This document shows positions 52,176 through 63,077 of a DNA stretch of 64,000 bases, in pieces (the first letter of the stretch is position 1; every line of letters starts with the position of its first letter). The notes beneath the pieces are model-generated. The model was given only the letters and a program-made list of their open reading frames with translations, ran no database searches and was not told the origin of the DNA. The stretch comes from Clostridiales bacterium (GTDB taxonomy: Bacteria > Bacillota > Clostridia > Christensenellales > CAG-138), in assembly GCA_004558525.1 (NCBI GenBank), contig SFCQ01000014.1, forward strand, positions 62,001 through 126,000. Reading direction: 5' to 3'. A program made the translations under genes and the position numbers.

Positions 52176-52204
52176 ATGCTATCCTTTATCATTTAACAAG
52201 TCAA
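52176..52204 (-). promoter_or_regulatory. Promoter of the polysaccharide deacetylase gene
   Basis: TTGACT (52199-52204), 17 bases, TAGCAT (52176-52181). The -10 is a weak match. Confidence 0.45.
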
Positions 52205-52263
52205 GCGGCAAAATAGATATTTAACATTCTGTTATTATATCTTTGCTATATCATTTAACCGCC

Positions 52264-52292
52264 TTGCAATAGACGGGAGTTTTCAATATAAT
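52264..52292 (+). promoter_or_regulatory. Promoter of queA-tgt
   Basis: TTGCAA (52264-52269), 17 bases, perfect TATAAT (52287-52292). Confidence 0.7.
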
Positions 52293-52324
52293 AAAGCCAC
52301 GCGCAAACGGAGGAAACTGATAGA

Positions 52325-54483
<2,159 letters not shown>

Positions 54484-54484
54484 T

Positions 54485-54958
54485 ATGATGGATACTGCCG
54501 CTAATAAGGAGCTTATCCTTTCGGATATGACCGAAAAAGGAACAGCCATGCTTGGCGAAAGGATAGGCAGCGCGCTTTTTAAGGGCGCGTTTATCGCGCT
54601 GTATGGCGGCCTTGGCGCGGGCAAGACCACGCTTACACGCTCAGTAGCCGCTGCGCTGGGCATAAGCGGCATAATAAGCCCAACCTTTACTATAGTGCGC
54701 GAATACCGCGGCAGGCTGCCGCTGTTTCACTTTGACGCATATAGGTTAGGTTCGGCCGATGGGCTTTACGATATAGGCTTTGACGATTATGTGGCGCAAA
54801 ACGGAGTTATAATGATGGAGTGGTGCGAAAACGTCAAGGACGCGCTGCCCGATAAAAGGCTTGAGATACATATAAGCGGCAGCGGGGCGGAGCCAAGGAG
54901 GATAAGGATTGCCGCATACGGCGCGGAATACGAAAGGCTACTGGAGGCTATTGCATGA
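54485..54958 (+). CDS. tsaE: tRNA t6A biosynthesis ATPase TsaE
   Basis: 157 residues. The P-loop ATPase of the threonylcarbamoyl-adenosine pathway. Walker A is GGLGAGKT (41-48), with SPTFTIVREY and FHFDAYRL as conserved switch segments and EWCEN near the C-terminal half. Weak ribosome binding site; the ATG starts one base after the tgt stop, suggesting coupling. It overlaps tsaB by ATGA. TsaE, TsaB and RimI are encoded together here; tsaD and tsaC are not in the window. Confidence 0.95.
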   Translation: MMDTAANKELILSDMTEKGTAMLGERIGSALFKGAFIALYGGLGAGKTTLTRSVAAALGISGIISPTFTIVREYRGRLPLFHFDAYRLGSADGLYDIGFDDYVAQNGVIMMEWCENVKDALPDKRLEIHISGSGAEPRRIRIAAYGAEYERLLEAIA

Positions 54959-55623
54959 GCAGCATATTGCTGATATCTACATCCGGCAGGGCCGCAAGTG
55001 CTGCCATAGCTAAGGACGGCATAACAATAAAGCAGGCGCTCAGCGACAGCGGCCTTACCCATTCCGAGACCATAATGCCGCTTATCGATTCGCTCTTTTA
55101 TGATGGCGATATCGCTTTAGCCGGTATTGACGCCGTGTGTGCAGACGTTGGTCCAGGCTCCTTTACAGGGGTAAGGATAGGCGTATGCATAGCTAACGCC
55201 ATTGCCTACGCCCTTAATAAGCCTGTAATAGAAGTAAGCTCCCTTGAGGCGCTTGCACGGGCAATAGAGACGTCAAGGCCCGTATGCGCCCTTATAGACG
55301 CGCGAAACGGCAACGGTTATGCGGCGCTTTATCATAACGGCAATGAGCTTATCCCTCCCTCCCCCGTGATTGTAGACGAGCTTTTGGGCAAGCTTCCCGA
55401 AAACACCGTTTTTACAGGCGACGGGGCAAAAATACACAGGGAAAGCATACTCAGCCGCATGCCGGGCGCAGGCTTTGCGGACGAAGCCGTGTATATGCTT
55501 ACGGCCGGTATGCTCGCCGCTCCTGCAAACGAAAAGCTCGATTCGAACCTTACCGTAAAAGAGGCGCGGCCGCTGTATCTAAGGCCCACGCAGGCGGAGC
55601 GCATGTACAAGGAGCATAAATAA
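54955..55623 (+). CDS. tsaB: tRNA t6A biosynthesis protein TsaB
   Basis: 222 residues. It is an ASKHA-fold partner that activates TsaD and TsaE. Signatures: ISTSGRAASAAI (phosphate-1-like), SGLTHSETIMPLIDSLF, and DVGPGSFTGVRIGVCIANAIAYAL, the family hallmark. The C-terminal half is more variable and ends RPLYLRPTQAER. It overlaps tsaE by four bases and is followed directly by rimI. Confidence 0.95.
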   Translation: MSSILLISTSGRAASAAIAKDGITIKQALSDSGLTHSETIMPLIDSLFYDGDIALAGIDAVCADVGPGSFTGVRIGVCIANAIAYALNKPVIEVSSLEALARAIETSRPVCALIDARNGNGYAALYHNGNELIPPSPVIVDELLGKLPENTVFTGDGAKIHRESILSRMPGAGFADEAVYMLTAGMLAAPANEKLDSNLTVKEARPLYLRPTQAERMYKEHK

Positions 55624-56103
55624 ATGGCTGACATCATAAGGCCTATGCAGGCAATGGATATAGACAGGGTGTACGAGCTGGAGCGCACATGCTTCCGCAC
55701 GCCATGGTCAAGGCAGTCGCTTAAGGACGAGCTTACAAACAGCATAGCGCATTACCTTGTTTTTGAAAGGGACAAAAGGGTAATTGCATATGCCGGAATG
55801 TGGATAATATACGATGAGGCGCATATAACCAACGTAGCCGTCGATCCCGATTTCAGGCGGCAGGGCATAGCAAAAAGGGTCATGCTTTGCATGATGCGCA
55901 CGGCGAGGCTTTTTGACGCGACGCAGATGACGCTTGAGGTCAGGGAAAACAATTTCGGCGCGCAGGCGCTTTACGCTCAGCTTGATTTTGAAAAGGCGGG
56001 CGTGCGCAAGGGGTATTATACGGACACAGGCGAAGCCGCATATATAATGTGGAACAGCGATATCGGCTTGACACTGAGCAAAAGCAATGTTAGCATAGGT
56101 TGA
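55624..56103 (+). CDS. rimI: Ribosomal protein S18 alanine N-acetyltransferase
   Basis: 159 residues. GNAT fold: the acetyl-CoA loop is VDPDFRRQGIAKRVM, with TLEVRENNFGAQALYAQLDFEKAGVRKGYYTD as the conserved C-terminal block. The fixed neighbourhood tsaE-tsaB-rimI identifies it as RimI-like. It starts immediately after the tsaB stop (TAAATG). The target is expected to be the N-terminus of S18, though clostridial members may act on other proteins. Confidence 0.9.
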   Translation: MADIIRPMQAMDIDRVYELERTCFRTPWSRQSLKDELTNSIAHYLVFERDKRVIAYAGMWIIYDEAHITNVAVDPDFRRQGIAKRVMLCMMRTARLFDATQMTLEVRENNFGAQALYAQLDFEKAGVRKGYYTDTGEAAYIMWNSDIGLTLSKSNVSIG

Positions 56104-56190
56104 ACACCGAAGGCAGATAAGATCAGGTGATGCACCGCCGGATCGATCAGCGCTTCCAAAAAAAATATATTCTAAGGAGACACCGCACAA

Positions 56191-56589
56191 ATGAAGCAGA
56201 TAATAAACGCATCAAACGCACCGGCAGCCATAGGCCCCTATAGCCACGCTATAGAGATAGAAGGATATATATTCACCTCCGGCCAGCTCGGCATAGACCC
56301 CGCGACAGGTAAGCTTTGCGATGGCGTTGAGGCCCAGGCAAGGCAGGCCTTTACAAACATAAAGAACGTGCTTGAAGCTGCCGGCGCTTCTATGGACGAT
56401 GTGCTTAAGACCACGGTCTTTGTTACCGACCTTAAGGATTTTGTAAAGGTCAACGCCATATATGCCGAGTTCTTCGCCCCCAACTTCCCCGCGCGCAGCT
56501 GCGTGCAGGTGGCGGCCCTTCCTGCCGGAGGTCTTGTTGAAATAGAGGTCATAGCCAACAAGGCTGCCGACGAGATAGCATCGTTCTGA
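56191..56589 (+). CDS. ridA: RidA family enamine/imine deaminase
   Basis: 132 residues. It hydrolyses reactive enamines such as 2-aminoacrylate formed by PLP enzymes. The N-terminus APAAIGPYSHAI and the C-terminal FPARSCVQVAALPAGGLVEIEVIA are diagnostic; the catalytic Arg is in ARSCVQ. AAGGAG lies about 12 bases before the ATG. It is a natural companion of cysK-type PLP enzymes but is placed here alone after rimI. Confidence 0.94.
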   Translation: MKQIINASNAPAAIGPYSHAIEIEGYIFTSGQLGIDPATGKLCDGVEAQARQAFTNIKNVLEAAGASMDDVLKTTVFVTDLKDFVKVNAIYAEFFAPNFPARSCVQVAALPAGGLVEIEVIANKAADEIASF

Positions 56590-56596
56590 TAAAGCT

Positions 56597-57826
56597 GTGG
56601 AAGGCGAGCTTATAAAAGGGTCTGCCTTCAATTATCGCCCGCTCGTGCCTTTAGCCATTGGGCTTGGCGGCGGCGTTATTATAGCCATGCACATTGAGGG
56701 AGCTGCCGCTGCTGTTGCGGCACTCCCTTTGCTTATGCTTGCATATGCAGCATATAAGCTGAACAAGCGCATGTTCGCGCTTTTTCTTTTTGGCGCGGCC
56801 TTGGGGTTCGTCCGCATGCTGCCGCTGACTCTCGGCTCAAAACAGGCGCTTGATATCCTGCTGCAAAATGCAAAATACTCAAATACCGGCAGGTCTGAGC
56901 TTGCAGGGCTGATAGTCGATAAGCTCGCTGCACGCTGCGACGAGCTTTTTATTGAAGCATCCCCCATCGCAAGGGCCATACTTTTTAACGACAGGAGCAA
57001 GCTTGAGTATTTTCAAGGGGAGCTTTTCAGAACGGTCGGCGTATCGCACACGCTCGCGCTTTCCGGCCTGCATGTTTCCGCGCTGTCCGCCGCGATAATG
57101 TACGTTATACCGGCTTCAAGGGCCAAGCTTAGAGCCGTATCGGTAAGCCTGTTTTTGTGCTTGTACTGCGCGTTGGCAGGCTTTCCGGCATCGCTTGTCC
57201 GCGCTGCTATAATGTTTGCCTGCATATTGTTTGCGCCGTTGTTTTTAAGGAAGGCGGACACGCTTTCCTCTTTGTCGCTCGCATTTTTGCTAATTGTGCT
57301 TATTGCCCCGTTGAGCGTATATTCTGCCGGCTTCTGCCTGTCATTCTCCGCCGTTTTGGGCATCGCCATGCTGTATGCGCCGATAATGAAAAGACTCCCT
57401 TCCGTTATGGCTCCGGCGGCGGTCACCGTTGCCGCAACGCTTGGCACGCTGCCGTTCACGCTGTCCTTTTTCGGTACGCTGCCGCTTTATTCCGTATTTG
57501 CGAACATATTCATAGTTCCGCTTATCACATTAGGACTCGTGCTCAGCTTTTGCTCAGTCGTGCTGTCATATATCGTATTCCCTCTTGGCAAGCTCATAGC
57601 CATACCTGCAAGGCTGCTTTTAGATGCAAGCGAGGCCGTGAGCGCACTTTTTGCCAAGCTTCCCTGCTCCCTTATCGAGCTTAACGGCTTTGGCGGCGCG
57701 GGCTGCGCGCTGTACTTTGCGTCTATTGTCTTTCTGTCGCGCTATTGCCTTATGCCAAGGCGTAAAAAGCTTATAATGGCTTCCGTATTCCTACTGCTCG
57801 CCGGCCTTACGCTTATTGTTCCGTGA
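56597..57826 (+). CDS. ComEC/Rec2-type competence membrane protein, minimal form
   Basis: 409 residues with about ten membrane helices. The core competence motif is FRTVGVSHTLALSGLHVSAL (about 147-166), with LAGFPASLVRAAIMFACIL following. ComEC normally is 700 or more residues, with an N-terminal OB-like domain and a C-terminal metallo-beta-lactamase domain. Both are missing or very short here. Start is GTG with a weak ribosome binding site, 8 bases after ridA. It could carry DNA through the membrane with separate partners, or be a reduced paralogue. Confidence 0.82.
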   Translation: MEGELIKGSAFNYRPLVPLAIGLGGGVIIAMHIEGAAAAVAALPLLMLAYAAYKLNKRMFALFLFGAALGFVRMLPLTLGSKQALDILLQNAKYSNTGRSELAGLIVDKLAARCDELFIEASPIARAILFNDRSKLEYFQGELFRTVGVSHTLALSGLHVSALSAAIMYVIPASRAKLRAVSVSLFLCLYCALAGFPASLVRAAIMFACILFAPLFLRKADTLSSLSLAFLLIVLIAPLSVYSAGFCLSFSAVLGIAMLYAPIMKRLPSVMAPAAVTVAATLGTLPFTLSFFGTLPLYSVFANIFIVPLITLGLVLSFCSVVLSYIVFPLGKLIAIPARLLLDASEAVSALFAKLPCSLIELNGFGGAGCALYFASIVFLSRYCLMPRRKKLIMASVFLLLAGLTLIVP

Positions 57827-57830
57827 AGTC

Positions 57831-57859
57831 TTGAAGGATGGCTGGATATTGGATATAAT
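57831..57859 (+). promoter_or_regulatory. Promoter of holA
   Basis: TTGAAG (57831-57836), 17 bases, perfect TATAAT (57854-57859). The start codon begins only 7 bases after the -10, so the transcript should be leaderless. Confidence 0.65.
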
Positions 57860-57865
57860 ATTTTT

Positions 57866-58852
57866 ATGGAACGCAATGAGTTTATTTTAGCGGCCAACAA
57901 GGGCGCCCTTTCGGGAGCATATCTTCTGCACGGCGAGGAGGACTTCATAAAGGAGAACACCCTCGCTTCCATTATTGCGCTTATAGATCCGGCGCTCAGG
58001 GACCTTAATATGGATGTTTTGGAGCAAGCCTCAGCAAACGATGTTATAGCCGCCTGCGAAACGCTGCCGTTTATGGCGGAAAGGCGCATAGTGCTGTGCC
58101 GCTCATTGCCAAAGGACGATGACGCCGCAAAAATAGCCGAATATGTTCAGCATATTCCCGATACAACGCTGCTCATATTCTTTATAAGGGGAAAGGCAGA
58201 CGGAAGGGCGGCTTTTGTAAAGGCGATGGCAAAGCTGAACAGGGCTGTCGAGTTTTGCCCGCTTACCGAGCTTGAAGCAAAGCGCTATATACAAAAGCAG
58301 GCTAAAGCTATAGGCGCGCCCATTACGGACGACGCCGCAGGCTTTTTTGTGGCCCTTGCCGGAACCGGCAGCGCCGCGCTCTATAATGAGCTTAACAAAG
58401 CGAGCGATTATGCAGGAGCAGGCAACGAAATAACGAAAGAAGCAATAGCAAAAACCGTTACAAGGGAGATAGATTATGTTGTGTTTGAGGTGCTGGATCA
58501 CTTTATAGCCGGACGGGTCGCGGACGGAATGAAAACGCTTAACGGGCTCATGGAAAACGGCGAAAAGGCAATAATGATAGCCGAACGCCTAAGGGACAAA
58601 GCCAAGCTTACAATACAGGCGCGCGAGCTTTTGGATAAGCGCACGGCTAAGGACGAGATAACCAGGCGGCTTGGCGTAAGCCCGGGCTATGCATGGAGGG
58701 TAAGCGACAGCGCCAAGCGCCTCACCAATGCGCAATTAAAGGGGCTTGCGGACGCGGCTTTGGCGTTGGCCGAGGTCACGACCATGCAGCTTACGGGAAA
58801 AGCCAGGGCCGAAGACGCGCTGATACATGCGCTTATGCTCGTTGTAGTATGA
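57866..58852 (+). CDS. holA: DNA polymerase III subunit delta
   Basis: 328 residues. The clamp-loader wrench that opens the beta clamp. The N-terminal AAA+-like domain starts GALSGAYLLHGEEDFIKENT (the degenerate P-loop of delta subunits) and is followed by MAERRIVLCRSLP and TLLIFFIRGKADGRAAF. The C-terminal collar domain is helical (IMIAERLRDKAKL, GVSPGYAWRVSDSAKRLTNAQLKG). It has no ribosome binding site; the -10 lies 6 bases from the ATG, suggesting a leaderless mRNA. The convergent rpsT gene follows. Confidence 0.94.
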   Translation: MERNEFILAANKGALSGAYLLHGEEDFIKENTLASIIALIDPALRDLNMDVLEQASANDVIAACETLPFMAERRIVLCRSLPKDDDAAKIAEYVQHIPDTTLLIFFIRGKADGRAAFVKAMAKLNRAVEFCPLTELEAKRYIQKQAKAIGAPITDDAAGFFVALAGTGSAALYNELNKASDYAGAGNEITKEAIAKTVTREIDYVVFEVLDHFIAGRVADGMKTLNGLMENGEKAIMIAERLRDKAKLTIQARELLDKRTAKDEITRRLGVSPGYAWRVSDSAKRLTNAQLKGLADAALALAEVTTMQLTGKARAEDALIHALMLVVV

Positions 58853-58879
58853 TGTTATCAAAACTCAGTTTAACGCAAA

Positions 58880-58909
58880 TAAGCCGACCTTATATGGATC
58901 GGCTTTTAT
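58880..58909. terminator. Bidirectional terminator between holA and rpsT
   Basis: AAGCCGA/TCGGCTT stem with A- and T-rich flanks on both strands. Confidence 0.75.
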
Positions 58910-58932
58910 TCGCATTTGAGCTGAGCTAAAGC

Positions 58933-59199
58933 TCAGTTCGCCTTTGCGGCCAGCTTAAGGGCAAGCTGAGCCTTTTTGCGGTTGGCATTATTTTTATGTA
59001 TAACGCCCTTGGCGGCAGCCTTATCAACGATGCTGACAGCGTTGACATAAGCAGCGTCTACCGCAGCCTTGTCGCCGTTTTCAAGAGCCTTATCAAAGCC
59101 CTTTATAGCGGTCTTGACTCGGGACGTAATTACGCGATTGTTGAGGTTTTTCTTAGCGGTCACGCTGACGCGCTTCAAAGCGGACTTATGGTTTGCCAA
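58933..59199 (-). CDS. rpsT: 30S ribosomal protein S20
   Basis: 88 residues, very rich in Lys and Ala, binding 16S rRNA. It starts ANHKSALKRVSVTAKKNLNNRVITSR after the initiator and ends in KKAQLALKLAAKAN. The start codon is TTG, with AGGGGGG 8 bases upstream; no ATG or GTG fits. It stands alone with its own promoter, convergent to holA, the usual Firmicute neighbourhood. Confidence 0.95.
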   Translation of the reverse strand: MANHKSALKRVSVTAKKNLNNRVITSRVKTAIKGFDKALENGDKAAVDAAYVNAVSIVDKAAAKGVIHKNNANRKKAQLALKLAAKAN

Positions 59200-59238
59200 A
59201 ACGGTTTCCCCCTTGTTATTTTTACTCGAACATCGGAC

Positions 59239-59267
59239 ATTATATCACGCTCTTTTGCAGTTTGCAA
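59239..59267 (-). promoter_or_regulatory. Promoter of rpsT
   Basis: TTGCAA (59262-59267), 17 bases, perfect TATAAT (59239-59244). Confidence 0.75.
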
Positions 59268-59300
59268 GCATATTTCGTGCTTAGCGCACGATTTTTTCGC

Positions 59301-59330
59301 AAATATTGTGCGCCGCTTTCCCGCATACTA
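59301..59330 (+). promoter_or_regulatory. Sigma-G/F-type promoter of gpr
   Basis: CATACTA (59324-59330) fits the forespore -10 consensus CATNMTA exactly. AAATA (59301-59305) matches four of five positions of the -35 GMATR, spaced by 18. gpr is forespore-expressed in Bacillus. Confidence 0.55.
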
Positions 59331-59368
59331 CATAAAGAGTCTATTTTAACCCAATAAGGAGGAGCAAA

Positions 59369-60292
59369 ATGTACGGCAATATACATACAGACCTTGCTAT
59401 GGAGGCCCGCGAATCAAATTCCGCGCTCAACGGGGTCAGTGAAGAAAGGACGGACAACGAGCATTATTCCGTATCGCGCATAAAGATTGATACCGACGAA
59501 GCGGCAAGCGCGCTGCAAAAAAGCAAGGGCCTTTATATAACCATAGAGGCTCCCGACCTCGTGCTGAGGGAGTCTGAGCTTATCAAAGCGGTTACCGAGG
59601 CGCTTTCAGCGGAGCTTACAGGGCTTATAGATAAAGGCGGCACATCGGGCACAGTTCTTGTTGTCGGGCTTGGCAACAGGGCCGTGACTCCTGATGCGCT
59701 CGGCCCAAAGACGGCCGAAAAAATACTCGTTACCCGCCACATAAAGCAATACATGCCGGACGCCATACCAAACGGAGTAAGAAGCGTGTGCGCCATCTCC
59801 CCCGGGGTTCTTGGGGTAACGGGCATAGAGACTATGGAGGTAATACAGGGCATAGTGGAGCGTTCCAAGCCTTCGCTCATAATAGCCATAGATTCGCTTT
59901 CCTCAAGAAGGACAGAGCGCATAGCCTCCACAATACAGCTTTGCGACGCCGGAATACAGCCGGGTGCGGGCGTAGGCAACATAAGGAGCGGGCTTGACGA
60001 GGCGAGCCTTGGCATACCCGTTATAGCAGTAGGAGTGCCGCTTGTTGTGTACGCAAGCACGATATCACGGGATACGATAGGGCTTATAGCGTCCGAGCTT
60101 GGGCTTTTAGGCAACGAGGAGAAGATAAAAGAGCTTGCCGCAAAGGCTATATCAGAAAAAACAGGCGAGCTTATAGTTACGCCAAAGGAGATAGATTCGC
60201 TTATAGAATGTACAAGCACCATATTGGCGGACGGCATAAACATGTGCCTGTTCGGTAAGGATTACGCGGAGGTGCGTTCTCTTATCGCATAA
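59369..60292 (+). CDS. gpr: Germination protease GPR
   Basis: 307 residues. An aspartic-type protease made as a zymogen in the forespore and activated to digest small acid-soluble proteins at germination. The N-terminal prosequence region (MYGNIHTDLAMEARES) and the catalytic-core blocks VVGLGNRAVTPDALGPKTAEKILVTRHI, ISPGVLGVTGIET and IAIDSLSSRRTERIASTIQLCDAGI (broken for length) are diagnostic. AGGAGGAG precedes the ATG. Together with spoIIP downstream it shows that the organism forms spores. Confidence 0.96.
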   Translation: MYGNIHTDLAMEARESNSALNGVSEERTDNEHYSVSRIKIDTDEAASALQKSKGLYITIEAPDLVLRESELIKAVTEALSAELTGLIDKGGTSGTVLVVGLGNRAVTPDALGPKTAEKILVTRHIKQYMPDAIPNGVRSVCAISPGVLGVTGIETMEVIQGIVERSKPSLIIAIDSLSSRRTERIASTIQLCDAGIQPGAGVGNIRSGLDEASLGIPVIAVGVPLVVYASTISRDTIGLIASELGLLGNEEKIKELAAKAISEKTGELIVTPKEIDSLIECTSTILADGINMCLFGKDYAEVRSLIA

Positions 60293-60336
60293 GTGGGCAT
60301 GCTCCCTCATACGATTAACGAGGGGAGGATAAGCCC

Positions 60337-61335
60337 ATGAGAAAACGAAAGCGCGGCATACACGCCGCAGGAAAGCACAGCAGCGCAAAGCGCTTCGGCG
60401 TCATGCTTTTTGCCCTGGCGCTGATAGGCCTTGGCGCGGCTGCGCTGATACACGCAAGAAGCGCCTCAAAGCCGATAGAAACGCCTGAACCGAGCGATAT
60501 GCCTCAGATTGAGATAGTGCTTGACAGGGTTGACGCAGATGAAGGCGTCAGCCATAAGGTGCTGCTTGAGCTTATGAAGATAGATTCAGGGAAAAAACCG
60601 GCTTCGCTTGGCTTATCCTCTGATAAGCCAACGGTACTGATATACCATACACACGCAACGGAAGCCTATTTCCCAACAAAGGAGCATACTTATACGCCAT
60701 CTTCAAAGTGGCGCACGCACGACAACAGCATGAACGTTGTCGCCGTCGGCGAAAGGCTATGCGCACTGCTTAAAGAAGAATATGGCATAACGGCAATACA
60801 CGATACCACCGACCATGAGCCGCCAAAGCTTTCCACGGCATATTCGCGCTCGCTCATCACCATGCAAAAATACAAAAAAGAGTATCCTTCATTGGAGCTG
60901 TTTATTGACCTGCACAGGGATTCATACGGGCGCGATCCCGAAAAAGCGGCGGATTATATCACTGTAAACGGTAAAGAAAGCGCAAGGATAATGTTTGTTG
61001 TAGGCACGGGAGAGGGCGCGACCGGCGCCGGCTTTGACGAGATGCCCGATTTCCAATCCAACTTTGCGCTTGCAAAGGCGATAAGCGAATACCTTTCCTC
61101 GATACATCCTGAGCTTGCACGCAACATACGCGTAAAGGTCGGCCGCTACAACCAGCATGTTTCAAGCCATTGCCTGCTTGCGGAAATAGGCCACAACGCA
61201 AACACGCTTGAACAGGCTATGAACGCGGCGGAGTTCCTTGCGGAAGCCATAGCAAACGTTGCGGACGTGTCCCCCGCCTCCGCAGCGCCTGTCCCCGCCG
61301 AGACGGAGCGGCCGCCGCTTCAGCTATCGCCATAG
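60337..61335 (+). CDS. spoIIP: Stage II sporulation protein P
   Basis: 332 residues. A membrane-anchored amidase/endopeptidase that thins septal peptidoglycan and drives engulfment. One membrane helix (about 20-40) is followed by a linker. The amidase domain has LIYHTHATEAYFP (zinc His), FIDLHRDSYG and HCLLAEIGHNANTLEQA with the catalytic Glu. The C-terminus is a Pro/Ala tail. It follows gpr by 44 bases, the conserved gpr-spoIIP pair. AGGGGAGG lies upstream of the ATG. Confidence 0.95.
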   Translation: MRKRKRGIHAAGKHSSAKRFGVMLFALALIGLGAAALIHARSASKPIETPEPSDMPQIEIVLDRVDADEGVSHKVLLELMKIDSGKKPASLGLSSDKPTVLIYHTHATEAYFPTKEHTYTPSSKWRTHDNSMNVVAVGERLCALLKEEYGITAIHDTTDHEPPKLSTAYSRSLITMQKYKKEYPSLELFIDLHRDSYGRDPEKAADYITVNGKESARIMFVVGTGEGATGAGFDEMPDFQSNFALAKAISEYLSSIHPELARNIRVKVGRYNQHVSSHCLLAEIGHNANTLEQAMNAAEFLAEAIANVADVSPASAAPVPAETERPPLQLSP

Positions 61336-61354
61336 CATACTTGTTTTAATGCGC

Positions 61355-62383
61355 TCAACGCCTTTGCGAGGGCAATGCAACTATAAACAGCGCGCCCCTG
61401 TTTATTTCGCTTTCAACATTTATTTCGCCGCCGGCAAGCTCAACTATCCTTTTTGCAATAGTCAGCCCAAGGCCGTTGCCGGCGGTCGCGCGCGAGCCCG
61501 CGCCCTGATAGAACTGCTCAAATATATGCTTTTTTGTTTCTGCATCCATGCCCACGCCGTGATCCTCTATCTCAACGCGCACGTTCTTGCCCATCCTTCC
61601 GCAGTATACCCTTATATCCCCGCCCTCGCGGCTGAATTTTATAGCGTTTGAAAACAGATTCAGCCAAACCTGGGCCAGCATCTCTTCATTTGATGTGAAC
61701 TGCACCTCTTCAAGCTCTATATCAAGGTTTATATTCTTTTTGTTCCATTCCTTTTCAAGCAGAAGTATGCATGCGCGTATCTGCTCGTCAAGCCTGAAGG
61801 TGCTTATGTCGGTTATTATCTGCTGATTCTCCAGCCTTGTCAGCGTAAGTATGTTGGAGGCCATGTTGGTAAGCCGGTCCGATTCGTTTATGATTATGTC
61901 CGTATATTCGCTTCTTTGTTCGTCCGTAAGGTCGCTTTTTTTAAGCTGCCTTGCAAAGCCTCTTATCGACACCATAGGCGTTCTGAACTCATGCGAAAAT
62001 GAGTTTATAAAGTCCCTTCTGAAAAGCTCCGTGCTGCCAAGCTCTTCCGCCATAACGTTGAAGCTCTTCATAAGCTCGCCAAGCTCGTTGTTAACGCTCG
62101 ATTCCTCTACCCTTACGGAAAAATCGCCCTTGGCTATGCTTCTTGTGGCGTTTATAAGCTGCTTCATCGGCTTGAAGTACCATCTTGTCAAAAGCGCGCT
62201 TATGCCCGTGCCGACAACAACGCACACGCCAAGCGCCACCATCGGCCATATTATAGCCGGATATTTCACCTCCGGCAGCGCGTCAAGGAACACAAGCAGC
62301 AGCAGCACTATTACCGTAAGCACCGCTGTTGCGAGCATCACGGTAAACGTTGCTATCATCATCTGCGCGCCAAGCTTCTTCAT
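61355..62383 (-). CDS. Two-component sensor histidine kinase
   Basis: 342 residues. Two membrane helices (about 9-33 and 43-66) are close together, so there is almost no extracellular sensor. A HAMP linker (about 67-118) is followed by the phosphoacceptor His131 in SFSHEFRTPM. The ATPase motifs are N-box LFSNAIKFS, G1 DHGVGMD, F-box FEQFY and G2 GNGLGLTI. The signal is probably inside the membrane or cytoplasm. Its start overlaps the response-regulator stop by 4 bases (ATGA). Confidence 0.93.
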   Translation of the reverse strand: MKKLGAQMMIATFTVMLATAVLTVIVLLLLVFLDALPEVKYPAIIWPMVALGVCVVVGTGISALLTRWYFKPMKQLINATRSIAKGDFSVRVEESSVNNELGELMKSFNVMAEELGSTELFRRDFINSFSHEFRTPMVSIRGFARQLKKSDLTDEQRSEYTDIIINESDRLTNMASNILTLTRLENQQIITDISTFRLDEQIRACILLLEKEWNKKNINLDIELEEVQFTSNEEMLAQVWLNLFSNAIKFSREGGDIRVYCGRMGKNVRVEIEDHGVGMDAETKKHIFEQFYQGAGSRATAGNGLGLTIAKRIVELAGGEINVESEINRGALFIVALPSQRR

Positions 62384-63054
62384 TGCCTTTTCACCGCCTT
62401 GTAGCCGAGTCCGCGCACGGTGACAAGCTCGATATCCTCATTCGCCTTAAGCTTTTCGCGCAGCCTGTTTATATGCACGTCAACCGTTCTTTCATCCGTG
62501 TTGCTTTCCATATCCCATATCTCATCCATAAGCTGGCGCCTTGTGAATATATGGTTGGGATATGACAAAAGCTTGTACAGCAGCATGAACTCCTTTGGCG
62601 GCAGCTCGCGCTCGCCACCGTTATCGCTTAATGTCTGCCCGTCATAATCAAGCGTAGTCGAGCCTATGGTGAGCTTTCTTTCGTTGACTATCCTGCTCCT
62701 TCTCAAAAGCGCGCTTATGCGCAGCATCATTTCTTCCTCGTCTACCGGCTTCACCATATAGTCGTCCGTACCCGAAAGGAAGCCCTCCCTTTTATCGTTA
62801 GCGCTCTGCCTTGCGGTCACCATAAGTATAGGCACGTTGTTTGCGGCGCTTCTAAGCTCCTTTGCAAGCGCATATCCGTCCATGCGCGGCATCATAACGT
62901 CAAGCACGATAAGATCGACGTGCTTTTTATCCATAAGCTCAAGCGCCTCCACCCCATCCGCCGCCGGAATAGCCTCGTAGCCATTTTGCTCTATAACGGC
63001 CTGCATCAGCCGTCTTGAGTTAACATCATCCTCTACCACCATTATCCGAAACAT
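62380..63054 (-). CDS. Two-component response regulator (OmpR/PhoB type)
   Basis: 224 residues. Receiver domain with the acidic pocket Glu8-Asp9-Asp10, phosphoacceptor Asp52 in VLDVMMP, Thr in VTARQS and Lys in MVKPVDEEE. The C-terminal winged helix is the OmpR/PhoB type (LTIGSTTLDYDG...PKEFMLLYKLLSYPNHIFTRRQLMDEIWDME). The ATG at 63054 was chosen because GGAGG is 7 bases before it; a Met six bases upstream is too close to the ribosome binding site. A palindromic element lies just upstream of the gene. Confidence 0.95.
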   Translation of the reverse strand: MFRIMVVEDDVNSRRLMQAVIEQNGYEAIPAADGVEALELMDKKHVDLIVLDVMMPRMDGYALAKELRSAANNVPILMVTARQSANDKREGFLSGTDDYMVKPVDEEEMMLRISALLRRSRIVNERKLTIGSTTLDYDGQTLSDNGGERELPPKEFMLLYKLLSYPNHIFTRRQLMDEIWDMESNTDERTVDVHINRLREKLKANEDIELVTVRGLGYKAVKRQ

Positions 63055-63077
63055 CTGCATACCTCCGATATGGTTAT

